Source: a virus. From it: a DNA stretch of 64,000 nucleotides. The stretch is from positions 1 to 64,000 of the IMG/VR virus record IMGVR_UViG_3300045131_001276, one strand, 5' to 3'. This document shows, piece after piece, positions 30,543 to 38,871 of the stretch (its first letter is position 1; every line of letters starts with the position of its first letter). The notes beneath the pieces were generated by a model. It did no database searches, was not told where the DNA came from, and saw nothing but the letters and a program-made list of their open reading frames with translations. The position numbers and the translations under genes are program-made.

Positions 30543-30880
30543 AGATATCGGTTGACAGGATAGATATCGTCAGGGCATGGGAGGCGATGTGTCGAGTAAG
30601 CACTCTTGCTGTGACTAGCCCCAGAGAGGCGTGTGAACTGCACGAGGCTACCGGCATATTAAGTGAAATATTAAGAGCAAATCCCGAACAACCAGACTTG
30701 CCATATATAGCGCCTGAGTTGGCTATAAAACATATTGAACAGGAATGGGAAAATAGAGAAGCCATAATAGAGATACTAGATATGCTTGCTGAGTTTGCTT
30801 ACAGTAAATGCTTACACTCGAAAGTAACTTTAGGAGATAGAGCAGCAGACCTAGCCTCAAAACTGGGGAGGGAGAAATGA
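30539..30880 (+). CDS. Helical accessory protein, paralogue of the next
   Basis: 113 residues. It shares a layout with the following protein: MKISVDRIDIVRAWEAMC at the start, a central KHIEQEWENREAIIEILDML and a final helix ending GREK. All-helical, no known family. Tandem duplication is likely. Confidence 0.55.
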   Translation: MKISVDRIDIVRAWEAMCRVSTLAVTSPREACELHEATGILSEILRANPEQPDLPYIAPELAIKHIEQEWENREAIIEILDMLAEFAYSKCLHSKVTLGDRAADLASKLGREK

Positions 30881-31200
30881 AAATGTTGGTTGATAGGGAA
30901 GAGATAACGGCAGTATTAGATGCTGTATGTCAAGCACATATAATGAGCTATGAAGATATGGTCTATCAAGCCAGAGGGTTGTTGGTAGATATTCTTAATA
31001 AGGCTGACGAGGATAGGAAGTGGGCGGATAAAGAAATAGAGAAACATATAGAGACCACTAACAGGGAGGCTGTCGTTGAACTACTAGAGATACTATGCCA
31101 AAACGAGAAGCGGAAAAATGTAGGGCTAGGAGCCAATATAACAACACTATTGCAAGGTGAATTAGATGAACTAAGGACTAAACTGGAGGGTGAGAAATGA
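30877..31200 (+). CDS. Helical accessory protein, paralogue of the previous
   Basis: 107 residues: MKMLVDREEITAVLDAVC, then KHIETTNREAVVELLEILC and a coiled C-terminus ending EGEK, matching the upstream protein segment by segment. Overlaps both neighbours by four bases. Confidence 0.55.
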   Translation: MKMLVDREEITAVLDAVCQAHIMSYEDMVYQARGLLVDILNKADEDRKWADKEIEKHIETTNREAVVELLEILCQNEKRKNVGLGANITTLLQGELDELRTKLEGEK

Positions 31201-31454
31201 AACGGGCAGTTATACTTGTATTGCTTTGTATTACATTTGCAACATTCGCCGTGGCTGAACAGGGAACCTATAGGGACCGCTACGGCAACACGAGCGGCAC
31301 GTGGTCAGATAATGGCAACCAACGCACATACAGGGATAGCTACGGCAACACATCTGGCTCTAGTTCCATGGATGGCGACCGCAGGGACTATCGGGACAGT
31401 TCAGGCAATTATACCGGATCGAGGGACAGGGACCGCGACAGGGACGATGATTAA
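31197..31454 (+). CDS. Secreted repeat protein
   Basis: 85 residues. A signal peptide (AVILVLLCITFATFAVA) precedes a low-complexity mature part made of three-plus repeats of the type YRDSYGNTSGS, ending in an alternating Arg-Asp run. Such Tyr-Arg-Asp-Gly repeats occur in small periplasmic proteins of bacteria. A lysogen-expressed envelope protein is likely; mechanism unknown. Confidence 0.6.
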   Translation: MKRAVILVLLCITFATFAVAEQGTYRDRYGNTSGTWSDNGNQRTYRDSYGNTSGSSSMDGDRRDYRDSSGNYTGSRDRDRDRDDD

Positions 31455-31466
31455 CAGGAGGGTGAA

Positions 31467-31754
31467 ATGAAAAGGATAGGTTTGGCGCTGTGTTTGATTA
31501 GCATAATGTCTTTAGGGAATCTGTGTTGGGCCTTAAACACAGACAGCAACGGGTATGATTGGAATTCCTCAGACATTTCGGAAAGGGCAGCGTTTTGTAA
31601 AATAATCGCAAAGAAAGTCGGAAGAGACTATTTATGGTGGATGCGTTTTTATCAGAGCTTATATGATACTACAAATCCAACGGTTTTAAACTTGTCCCTT
31701 AGTTTTGCTGGCGCATCAGGCGCAGTAATCGGCGACGCAATGGATTCGAAATGA
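31467..31754 (+). CDS. Secreted small protein
   Basis: 95 residues with GGAGGGTGAA before the ATG and a signal peptide (IGLALCLISIMSLGNLCWA). The mature part has Trp/Tyr motifs (DYLWWMRFYQSLYD) and a hydrophobic C-terminal stretch. Last gene before attP, a usual place for cargo (moron) genes. Confidence 0.6.
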   Translation: MKRIGLALCLISIMSLGNLCWALNTDSNGYDWNSSDISERAAFCKIIAKKVGRDYLWWMRFYQSLYDTTNPTVLNLSLSFAGASGAVIGDAMDSK

Positions 31755-31791
31755 CACAAAGGACAACCACAAGGACAACCAACATGACCTA

Positions 31792-31867
31792 ACGCCTTGA
31801 TATTATAGCCTAGTGATTAAGACTTCGAATCCGTAGGTCGCAGGTTCGAGTCCTGCCGGGCGTGCCA
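31792..31867 (+). tRNA. Degenerate tRNA-Arg(UCG)-like sequence, intact 3' half
   Basis: The anticodon loop CTTCGAA (31823-31829), variable loop, T-arm GCAGG-TTCGAGT-CCTGC, acceptor strand CGGGCGT and GCCA are intact. The D-stem and the 5' side of the anticodon stem do not pair. It is therefore probably not a working tRNA but the 3' half of a host tRNA-Arg gene carried to restore it on integration. Confidence 0.5.
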
Positions 31868-31880
31868 AAAATAAATCAAC

Positions 31881-31911
31881 AAGGTCGCTAACTTAGCGGC
31901 CTTTTTCTTTT
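31881..31911 (+). terminator. Intrinsic terminator
   Basis: AAGGTCGCT and AGCGGCCTT pair around a five-base loop (one G-T pair) and are followed by TTTTCTTTT. It lies just right of the attP core and would end rightward transcription from the lysogeny region. Confidence 0.75.
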
Positions 31912-32383
31912 GGAAAGACCACCATGGTTGTCCTTTTTAGATGAAATCAGGGTCTAATAATATCACTTATTTATCACATGGAAGTTTTTGCGCGGGACAA
32001 CCACAGGGACAACCAAAAGTAATGTTCAGATTTCAGATACAGAAACCATGTTGGTTGTCCCTATGGTTGTCCCTGGTGTGTAGACAAATTAATACACTTT
32101 TGTATTGACATTGATATCATTATGCTTTATTAGAGCGAGCAGAATATGCTGGAAAGGTTCAAAACCTTAATTTCACGGCGTATTCAAGGCAACTGACTAC
32201 TGCTCCTTTCTGTTTGAAGGCGTATGTCGTTAATATTGCGGATTCCTCCCCGCTCTCTATCCCTGCCCCCATTTCTTTGAACCCCTTTTCTCATACCCTG
32301 AAGAGTGAACCTTCTCCTTCTTTTCGATTGTCCTTTGTGCGGGGCGGGGCGGCATACGTCTTCAATTTTTTACAGGAGCGCAC
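31912..32383. other. Non-coding region between attP and the late operon
   Basis: No convincing gene. It contains the right arm sites of attP, a consensus-like promoter (32105-32133) and a pyrimidine-rich leader (around 32230-32335) before the small terminase. ORFs on the - strand here have no ribosome binding site. Confidence 0.5.
32105..32133 (+). promoter_or_regulatory. Probable promoter of the late operon
   Basis: TTGACA (32105-32110), 17 bases, TATTAG (32128-32133). It is the only consensus-like promoter in the gap before the packaging genes. It leaves a ~250-base leader. Confidence 0.5.
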
Positions 32384-32839
32384 TTGCCTATAAAGCCGCT
32401 CAGAAATAATGAACTGAGAATAATGCCCCAGAGGAAACCTGGGAATATTGAGCGCAACATCTATAACGAAACACAAGGCCCGCTCCTCAACGCATTTAAT
32501 ATGATTCAGTCAATGATGAACCGCCACAGGGACCGGGTCTTGGCAGACGTTAGGCCAGAAAATATCGGGGACATAACCAAGCTAGCCAACGCAATGTCTG
32601 CGTTAATTAAAAGCTCTATTGAGGTTGAGAAGTGGGAATACGTGAAGTCGCATCAACTGCAGGAAGCAATGAACGCAATCATGTGCGACGCTCGAATACG
32701 ATTACGTGACCATCCAGAATTGGCCGACAAACTGGCCGAGATATACAAAGAATCTATGGCGGAATGTGAGTTCACATTAAACGCCCAGATAGACCCAACG
32801 GCAATGCTAGAGGCGGGGCTAACAGACAATGCGGATTAA
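32384..32839 (+). CDS. Probable small terminase subunit
   Basis: 151 residues from a TTG at 32384 with CAGGAGCG upstream. Helical throughout (LLNAFNMIQSMMNRHRDRVL, DITKLANAMSALIKSSIEVE). It directly precedes and overlaps the large terminase gene, which is the main evidence for its role in DNA recognition during packaging. Confidence 0.6.
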   Translation: MPIKPLRNNELRIMPQRKPGNIERNIYNETQGPLLNAFNMIQSMMNRHRDRVLADVRPENIGDITKLANAMSALIKSSIEVEKWEYVKSHQLQEAMNAIMCDARIRLRDHPELADKLAEIYKESMAECEFTLNAQIDPTAMLEAGLTDNAD

Positions 32840-34502
32840 CTCTCTAGCGTTATCTATCCCCGAAGATCATCCAGTCTTTAGACCTGTAAGGAAAGTTCGT
32901 TCGCTGGTTCAGTGGGCCAGACAAGTCAACTACACGATAGATGGCAACGTCTTCAATCTCAATAAAGTCCCATATTCCAAAGCTATCTACGCCGACGACA
33001 AGGCGACTACCTATGTGTTTCGCAAGGGAAGCCAGGTCGCAATAACGTCATGGGCGCTAGCCAAGGCAATGCACGGCGCTGATGAACTTGGAATGCGGTG
33101 GATTTATTTCCTTCCGACCGACACGGAGATGGACGACTTCGTTGCCGACCGAGTTGGTGGCGTCATTGAGAATTCAAAATATCTCAGAAGCCGGGTTGGT
33201 TCGACAGACAACTCTGGCCTGAAAAAGATTGGCGACCAGGGCGGGCTTTTATATTTCCGTGGCCTTTGGACACGCAGGCACGCAAAATCGGTTCCCGCCG
33301 ACGGATTGATATTTGACGAAGTTGACGAAATTAATCCTGAATTAATAGCGTTCGGCGAGGATAGAGTCCTTGCTTCCGCCTGGCAGACCAAGGTTTATTT
33401 GTCTGTCCCAAGTTTTTCGGATATCGGAATTGATAAACTCTTTAAAGACTCTGACCAGAGATTCTATCTAATCAAATGCAAACAATGCAACACTTATGCT
33501 TCGATAGACGAAGACTTCCCAAAGAATTTTATACCCGTTCCCGAATCGACAAAGAAATTATTTCCCAGCGGCGCTAAATATTATCACGGCTGCATCAATT
33601 GCGGGGCGGAACTTGTTGTCAAGGATGGCGAATGGGTCGCAAAACATCCGGGCGCTCCCCGACGAGGATATCATGTCTCTCGTCTAATTCAGGAAAAACA
33701 CCCGCCAGACTTTGCTAACTCAGCTACATATTTAATGGACGAATTCAAGCGAGCGCACGGTTCGCAAATCCGAATGAGCCGTTTCACTATAGCCTTCCAG
33801 GGGATGCCGTTTGATGGCGAGGGCGCCAGACTAACAGAAGAACTATTAGATTCGCTCGAAATACAGGACGAGGGATGGCGATATAGCGGAAGCGGGATGT
33901 TCCTTGGATGCGACCAGGGCGATATGCTTGACATCGGTATTTTTTGCCGTGTTGGGGAAAAGTTACAGCTAATCTATTGTGAAAATACCCAGGAATGGGA
34001 CCGGCTGGACATGCTGATGGAGAGATATGGCATCGTCATGGCCGGGGTTGATGGTAATCCCAACCGACATAATGCGAAGAAGTTCGCCGCAAAATGGAAG
34101 AAAAGAGCGTTCATTCAAGATTTCACTGGGGACAAGATACAAGATAAAGTCACAATGCACGAGGGGAAGACAGAGGTTCGTTGGGTAACAACGGAACGAA
34201 CACAGAGTCTGGACGCAACAGTGGATTTCGTTGAGTCTGGTAGGCTGATGCTTCCCGACAGAAGGATACTAACCGGACGGGATCTCACAATGTATGAGAG
34301 GTTCCGCCTTCATGTTCGTAACTTAAAATCCAAACTTGAAACACCATTGACGGGGGCGGCTCCACGCAGAGTCTATTTGCGTAATGTTCCCAATCATCAG
34401 GGCATGGCGTTAAACACCGCCAGAATCGCAGCGTTTGAGTTGGGCATCCGTAGGCCAGTTACAGGCACAGCTCCACAGTTTATCAAGTGGGGGCACGCAT
34501 GA
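32829..34502 (+). CDS. Terminase large subunit (GpA type)
   Basis: 557 residues. The ATPase resembles lambda GpA-type terminases: FRKGSQVAITSWALAKAM in the Walker A position, IYFLPTDTEMDDFVADRVG, then SVPADGLIFDEVDEINPEL as Walker B. A Cys4 zinc motif follows (CKQC ... CINCG, ~216-265) with RGYHVSRL. The C-terminal nuclease has FLGCDQGDMLDIGIF and GVDGNPNRHNAKKF. It cuts and pumps DNA into the prohead. Overlaps the portal gene by four bases. Confidence 0.88.
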   Translation: MRINSLALSIPEDHPVFRPVRKVRSLVQWARQVNYTIDGNVFNLNKVPYSKAIYADDKATTYVFRKGSQVAITSWALAKAMHGADELGMRWIYFLPTDTEMDDFVADRVGGVIENSKYLRSRVGSTDNSGLKKIGDQGGLLYFRGLWTRRHAKSVPADGLIFDEVDEINPELIAFGEDRVLASAWQTKVYLSVPSFSDIGIDKLFKDSDQRFYLIKCKQCNTYASIDEDFPKNFIPVPESTKKLFPSGAKYYHGCINCGAELVVKDGEWVAKHPGAPRRGYHVSRLIQEKHPPDFANSATYLMDEFKRAHGSQIRMSRFTIAFQGMPFDGEGARLTEELLDSLEIQDEGWRYSGSGMFLGCDQGDMLDIGIFCRVGEKLQLIYCENTQEWDRLDMLMERYGIVMAGVDGNPNRHNAKKFAAKWKKRAFIQDFTGDKIQDKVTMHEGKTEVRWVTTERTQSLDATVDFVESGRLMLPDRRILTGRDLTMYERFRLHVRNLKSKLETPLTGAAPRRVYLRNVPNHQGMALNTARIAAFELGIRRPVTGTAPQFIKWGHA

Positions 34503-36808
34503 GTTGGCTTTCCAGTATATGGAACGCTAAACCGAAAAAAGGCCCTGCGCCCAACATGATAGCGCGCATATCCACGGATGACACCGAGTCTTGGACAAGT
34601 TCGTTTCAGAGCTATTCATCCGGCATGGGATGGATGGCGGCTAAGTATCCATTTGAGTGGCTACCTTTAATTGATACGCTATACAAATTCGAGCCCAACT
34701 GCCGAAAACACATGCTGTCGACGATAGCGCTCGGAAACCCCGGACACAACCTCGAAATAGACACGCCAAATGAATCCAGGGCAAGAGAGGCACTGATCCT
34801 TTGTAATGATTTGGCTGCACGATGTTTCCCTCGCTCTAGTGGCGCTGACGGCCTGATAAACGGGATGCTGAGTCAATCGGCCCGGTCGGGTGGAATGTGC
34901 TGTGAGTGGGCTCCAGACGCAAAGATCACACGAGTTGAGAGAGCATATCTGCCTCCTGTCCGCACAATCAGATTCAGACGCAAGGCCGATGGATCGGTTG
35001 AGTTGGGACAACTACAGAACAGTTTATTTGTAGCGCTCAATCCACTTCAGACATCGTTTCACGCAGTCTACTTTGAAGACGAGAATCCATATCCTATTCC
35101 GCCCGTCCTGGCGGCGCTTCAGCGACTTGGAAACCACAAGAAAGTCATGGAACACATTGAGGCGTGGTTCAACAAACTGTCCGCAATGGGATTCCTTTCG
35201 TTGGTGGCTGAACGACCAGAAAACATGGGACAGCCTGAAGACGAATACAAGGCCAAGTGCGCCGAGCAATTAACGGCGATGAGCGAGGTCGTAAAAGAGA
35301 ATCTGAGTTCAGGAATTATCCTGAGTTATGACGACATGACCGCAACGTTCAACAACACCAATGCTGGCGCTGGCGGGGCCAAACAAATAGCGCAATTGAT
35401 AGACGAGGACATGTTCGCTGGCCTGGGCCGTGACCCGGTTATGTTTGGACGTTCATTCTCTCGTTCAGAAACGTGGTCCAAAGTCGCCTACGAAGAATTG
35501 ACCGTTGAGATAAAGAATATTCAACAGGGCGTAAAGAGGTCACTGGAACACGGGCATAGATTGAATCTGGACCTTCAGGGCTTTGGTGACTGTGGCGTCA
35601 AGGTATCTTTTAAACCTATGCGTTCACTAGACGGATTCCGGGACGCAGAAGCGGAAAAGATGCTCTCGGATAAAATATTCGCCGCATGGGATAGACAGTT
35701 AATTGATGACGAAAAAGCCAGAAGATTACTTGGATACGAAGATACATCCGCAAACGCCGGGAAGTTTATAGCGTCATTCAACGATGGCTCATATAAACTA
35801 AAGGAATTCGAACGGACGACATATCCCGTCAGTCACAGGAAAGCCAAGACCGATACTTATACGGACGTTGATTTCAATCTGAGCGATTTACCCGCACTTA
35901 TGTGGCCGATAGGCGAAGGGTCGCCGAGCGACGCTAGAGAAGCAGCCAGAGAATATCTGTCAGAGATTCAGGACATATTATCTGTCGCCGGTTCAATTGG
36001 TGTTGACGCTGTTTATGAATGGGCGATGCAACACGAAATCCCGTTTGTAGAACAGTTTGTTGAGGAATGTTTCGCTCTTTATAGGGACAAAGTTGAGGCT
36101 GCGATAAGCCGTGCTACTGTCACCAGAATAGCAAAAGACCACCTTGAAATTATATGGAAAGCCGGGAAGTCTGACCCAACTATCTATGGACCATCACAAC
36201 GCATAGGTATTGGCGAGAGTTTCGACCTGCCAGACCGCAGGGCCATAGAATACATGAGTCGAGTTGACAGAATGTATATCAGTCGGTTCGTGTCAGATTC
36301 GCCTGCCCGTTCCAAACAAATACAAAACTGGATCCAGAATCAATACCTCGAACAGGGCCTGGGCATTGGTCGTAACCAAGACCAGCTAGACAAGTTTTAT
36401 AATATGTTCGGGAGTTTCTCCGAGAGGCTTACCAACCACACGTCAAGGGTCATAATTGATACCGCTACCCAGCGAGCCAGGAATAACGGTGGCATTTATG
36501 GATTATCCGAAGAGGGCTTTAGAGAATTCAGAATCACCGGACCATTAGACAAAATTACCTGTAAATATTGCAAGAGCATGATTGGTCGGACATTCCAGGT
36601 TGCAATAGAAAAACAGCGAATTGAAAACATAATCGACACTGGAGATGAAAATATCTCAAGGTTCGACCCGTTTATACACAAAAGATACCCAGGCAAAGAC
36701 GGGTTGGAAGAATTGAACAAATCCACCGATGAAGAAGTGCAGAAAAGCGGGATGGTGACTCCACCGTTTCACTGTTTGTGCAGGCATCGCTTAGTTGCGG
36801 TGGTGTGA
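34499..36808 (+). CDS. Portal protein fused to a Mu-F-like minor head domain
   Basis: 769 residues from the ATG at 34499. The N-terminal ~480 residues resemble Mu gp29-type portals (DUF935): FEWLPLIDTLYKFEPNCRKH, VMEHIEAWFNKLSAMGFLSL, DEDMFAGLGRDPVMFGRSFS. The C-terminal ~250 carry the Mu F/SPP1 gp7 signature: SRVIIDTATQRARNNGG, CKYCKSMIGRTF, and PPFHCLCRHRLVAV. In Mu these are separate genes; here they form one polypeptide. The portal is the DNA gate, the F-like part a minor capsid protein possibly ejected with the DNA. Confidence 0.85.
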   Translation: MSWLSSIWNAKPKKGPAPNMIARISTDDTESWTSSFQSYSSGMGWMAAKYPFEWLPLIDTLYKFEPNCRKHMLSTIALGNPGHNLEIDTPNESRAREALILCNDLAARCFPRSSGADGLINGMLSQSARSGGMCCEWAPDAKITRVERAYLPPVRTIRFRRKADGSVELGQLQNSLFVALNPLQTSFHAVYFEDENPYPIPPVLAALQRLGNHKKVMEHIEAWFNKLSAMGFLSLVAERPENMGQPEDEYKAKCAEQLTAMSEVVKENLSSGIILSYDDMTATFNNTNAGAGGAKQIAQLIDEDMFAGLGRDPVMFGRSFSRSETWSKVAYEELTVEIKNIQQGVKRSLEHGHRLNLDLQGFGDCGVKVSFKPMRSLDGFRDAEAEKMLSDKIFAAWDRQLIDDEKARRLLGYEDTSANAGKFIASFNDGSYKLKEFERTTYPVSHRKAKTDTYTDVDFNLSDLPALMWPIGEGSPSDAREAAREYLSEIQDILSVAGSIGVDAVYEWAMQHEIPFVEQFVEECFALYRDKVEAAISRATVTRIAKDHLEIIWKAGKSDPTIYGPSQRIGIGESFDLPDRRAIEYMSRVDRMYISRFVSDSPARSKQIQNWIQNQYLEQGLGIGRNQDQLDKFYNMFGSFSERLTNHTSRVIIDTATQRARNNGGIYGLSEEGFREFRITGPLDKITCKYCKSMIGRTFQVAIEKQRIENIIDTGDENISRFDPFIHKRYPGKDGLEELNKSTDEEVQKSGMVTPPFHCLCRHRLVAVV

Positions 36809-36815
36809 GGGATAG

Positions 36816-38162
36816 ATGCAAGAACCAAAATACCGGATAGAAAATGGCCGGAAGATTTACACGATGGAAAGTCGGATTGACTGCGTTAGACGACCATCAG
36901 CGCCAAAAACTAAACCACCAAAAGTGATGACATTTAACGGCGACCCCAGAGAACTAGGGCCCGCCGACCCGGTCGATACATCTGAAGATCCTGACGTGGT
37001 CAGCGTCCACATGAGATTGATTACAGCGGCTAACGCTTTTCCCTCTGTTGGTTGGTTAGGCCCGCAGCTTGTTAAATACGGCCACAACGATGGCCAGGCA
37101 GTGAAAGAAATAGTCCAAATTATGAGCGAAGCGTCGAGGCCAGTTCCTTTGATGTGGAATCATTCTTATGACGCTCACGACATCGCAGGCAGAGTTGACG
37201 GCGCATATTGGGAACACAGTTCAGACATCCTTCCCGGCGTCAACGCATTTGCAAAAGTAAACAGAAAGTTTGACGCAAAAGCGGCCATGGGCCTTGAGAC
37301 TGGAGAAATAAACGCAACGTCAATCGGGGTGGTAATGGAAAAGGAACGAAGTCACCCGGATATGGATTTCGACACGTTTGTATCTCTTGCTTCTGAGGGC
37401 GCAGAAGTCGATGGCCAGCAGGTTGGGTGGCTCCCCGTTAAGACAATAGAAGTAATTCATCACGCATTAGTTTGGTCGGGCGCTGATCCCAACAGTGGAC
37501 CTAGACCTATAGCAAACACAGTTTTCAGAAACGCCGAAGAGTCGGCGCACAATCCTACCCTAAGAGGAGGGATCGAATTGGAAATAAACGCCATAGAGAT
37601 CCTAAACTCGCTATGCAAGGATCTCGGATTTGATGTGGTCCTCTCTGAGGGCACTGAGATACCCGACGACTTGCAGGCCAGATTTAGACACAGAGTAGAC
37701 GCAGGGACAGAAGCCCTAACCAGATGCTTCGAGATTGATTCCAGGTTGTCGAGAATCAAGAAAGATGTCCTGCCAGATAAACCAAATGCTTCCACAATGG
37801 AAACAATCAACGCACTGGTGGACAAACTGCCAGCCGCCAAACACGGTGAGGCTTACATTGCCGACCTGCGTATTCAGGCGCTTGCCGCCTTCGATGGCGC
37901 AAAGACTGACCCGGACAATAAGCCAGAAATGTCTATGTCCGAGAAGACCGTCCGTGGCGTAATCGAATCAACTTCGGATATCGACGCCCTCAAAGCGTGG
38001 ATCACAGAATACTCGAAAGTAAAAGAAGACAAATTCCCGAAGCCGGACCTTCATACATCCGCTGACGAGGGATTGCCGCCTCATGTGGGCGTGGCGGATA
38101 TCACCGCCGAACAAAAACGAATAGCCGCCAGCTTTAAGAGATGGCAGGGAGGTAAGAAATAA
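36816..38162 (+). CDS. Prohead protease/scaffold-like protein
   Basis: 448 residues. The middle (about 105-230) resembles phage prohead proteases: RPVPLMWNHSYDAHDIAGRV with a His candidate, then ETGEINATSIGVVMEKERSH with a Ser candidate. The C-terminal ~180 residues are helical and acidic like scaffolding (MSEKTVRGVIESTSDIDALK). Its position just before the decoration and major capsid genes agrees. Confidence 0.65.
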   Translation: MQEPKYRIENGRKIYTMESRIDCVRRPSAPKTKPPKVMTFNGDPRELGPADPVDTSEDPDVVSVHMRLITAANAFPSVGWLGPQLVKYGHNDGQAVKEIVQIMSEASRPVPLMWNHSYDAHDIAGRVDGAYWEHSSDILPGVNAFAKVNRKFDAKAAMGLETGEINATSIGVVMEKERSHPDMDFDTFVSLASEGAEVDGQQVGWLPVKTIEVIHHALVWSGADPNSGPRPIANTVFRNAEESAHNPTLRGGIELEINAIEILNSLCKDLGFDVVLSEGTEIPDDLQARFRHRVDAGTEALTRCFEIDSRLSRIKKDVLPDKPNASTMETINALVDKLPAAKHGEAYIADLRIQALAAFDGAKTDPDNKPEMSMSEKTVRGVIESTSDIDALKAWITEYSKVKEDKFPKPDLHTSADEGLPPHVGVADITAEQKRIAASFKRWQGGKK

Positions 38163-38857
38163 TGGCTACAGCCGCAAATCGGAGAATTCCCGAAACGCTC
38201 AATGTGGCATTTGATTATGACACCGAACCCGCAGTCGGGGATTTGGTTGAAATAACCGGAAGCCGCCACGTCCAAGAATTGACCCTTGCTGGCCGACACA
38301 AATGCGTTGGTGAGGTTATTGGATTGAGGACTGACCTTACTGAAGCGACGGTCGCTACTCCATATAGACGTAACCGTATAGACAGAATCGCAGGAGAGAC
38401 TGTTGTCGCTGGTCCGTTTGTGTTCGGCGTAGACAATAAGGTCTATCAATATACTCCTGGAGCGGTAGCAACCGTCACGGGGTCTACAACTGGAGTCAAG
38501 ACATACGTCAATGATACCAGCGATAAGGTAAAAATCAACTACAACAATGAAGGATCGCAGACCTTCGATATTACCGCGGGTGTTGGCGTGGCAATGGCTA
38601 CAGTGGTGGCGCAGATAAATGCCGCTGCGGTTGGCTTTACCTGTTCCGTTGATGCAGATGGCCACTTTGTCATTACAGGTGACGAGATAGGCAAGCCCAT
38701 AGAAATAGAGGCTGTCAGTAACGATGCTTATACCCTGTTGGGACTTTCCGCCGCAGTCACTCGATGCGCTGGTCCCTCTCACGACGCTAGTCTAATCGCC
38801 GGGATGGTCGTTGTTGGTGGCGCAGCCGCCGCAGCGGTCGAAACCCTCGAATATTAA
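38162..38857 (+). CDS. Head decoration-like protein with an inserted repeat domain
   Basis: 231 residues. The first ~105 and the last ~30 match small capsid proteins of the DUF2190 kind (VGDLVEITGSRHVQELTLAG, then HDASLIAGMVVVGGAAAA). Residues ~110-200 (TYVNDTSDKVKINYNNEGSQ ... AYTLLGLSAAV) are an inserted beta-rich domain that recurs in the sheath (43370-43640) and in the 1544-residue tail protein (56759-57055). It starts in the TAATG of the protease gene. Confidence 0.65.
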   Translation: MATAANRRIPETLNVAFDYDTEPAVGDLVEITGSRHVQELTLAGRHKCVGEVIGLRTDLTEATVATPYRRNRIDRIAGETVVAGPFVFGVDNKVYQYTPGAVATVTGSTTGVKTYVNDTSDKVKINYNNEGSQTFDITAGVGVAMATVVAQINAAAVGFTCSVDADGHFVITGDEIGKPIEIEAVSNDAYTLLGLSAAVTRCAGPSHDASLIAGMVVVGGAAAAAVETLEY

Positions 38858-38871
38858 GAGGAGATACAGAA

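Larger units (their letters stand above)
31761..32072. other. Phage attachment site (attP) with paired arm-type repeats
   Basis: Seven copies of GGACAACCA flank a tRNA 3' half. Left: direct copies at 31761 and 31773. Right: one inverted at 31925, direct copies at 31995 and 32007, inverted copies at 32052 and 32064. Each pair is exactly 12 bases apart. The core is 31823-31867. Tandem arm sites on both sides of a tRNA-derived core are the architecture of lambda-type attP sites. Confidence 0.7.

Noticed and set aside
31216-31470. 84-codon ORF overlapping the secreted repeat protein in another frame
   Set aside because: Its Thr/Ala repeats are only the frame-shifted reading of the DNA repeats; the signal-peptide frame has the operon-style start.
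31792-31867. Functional tRNA
   Set aside because: The 3' half is perfect, but the D-stem and one side of the anticodon stem cannot pair.
31761-32072. CRISPR array
   Set aside because: The repeats are 9 bp, paired at 12-bp spacing and in both orientations, without spacers of constant length.
32985-33000. Reverse-transcriptase YADD motif for the DGR-like repeat
   Set aside because: The YADD lies in the large terminase between clear GpA-type motifs; no RT domain surrounds it.
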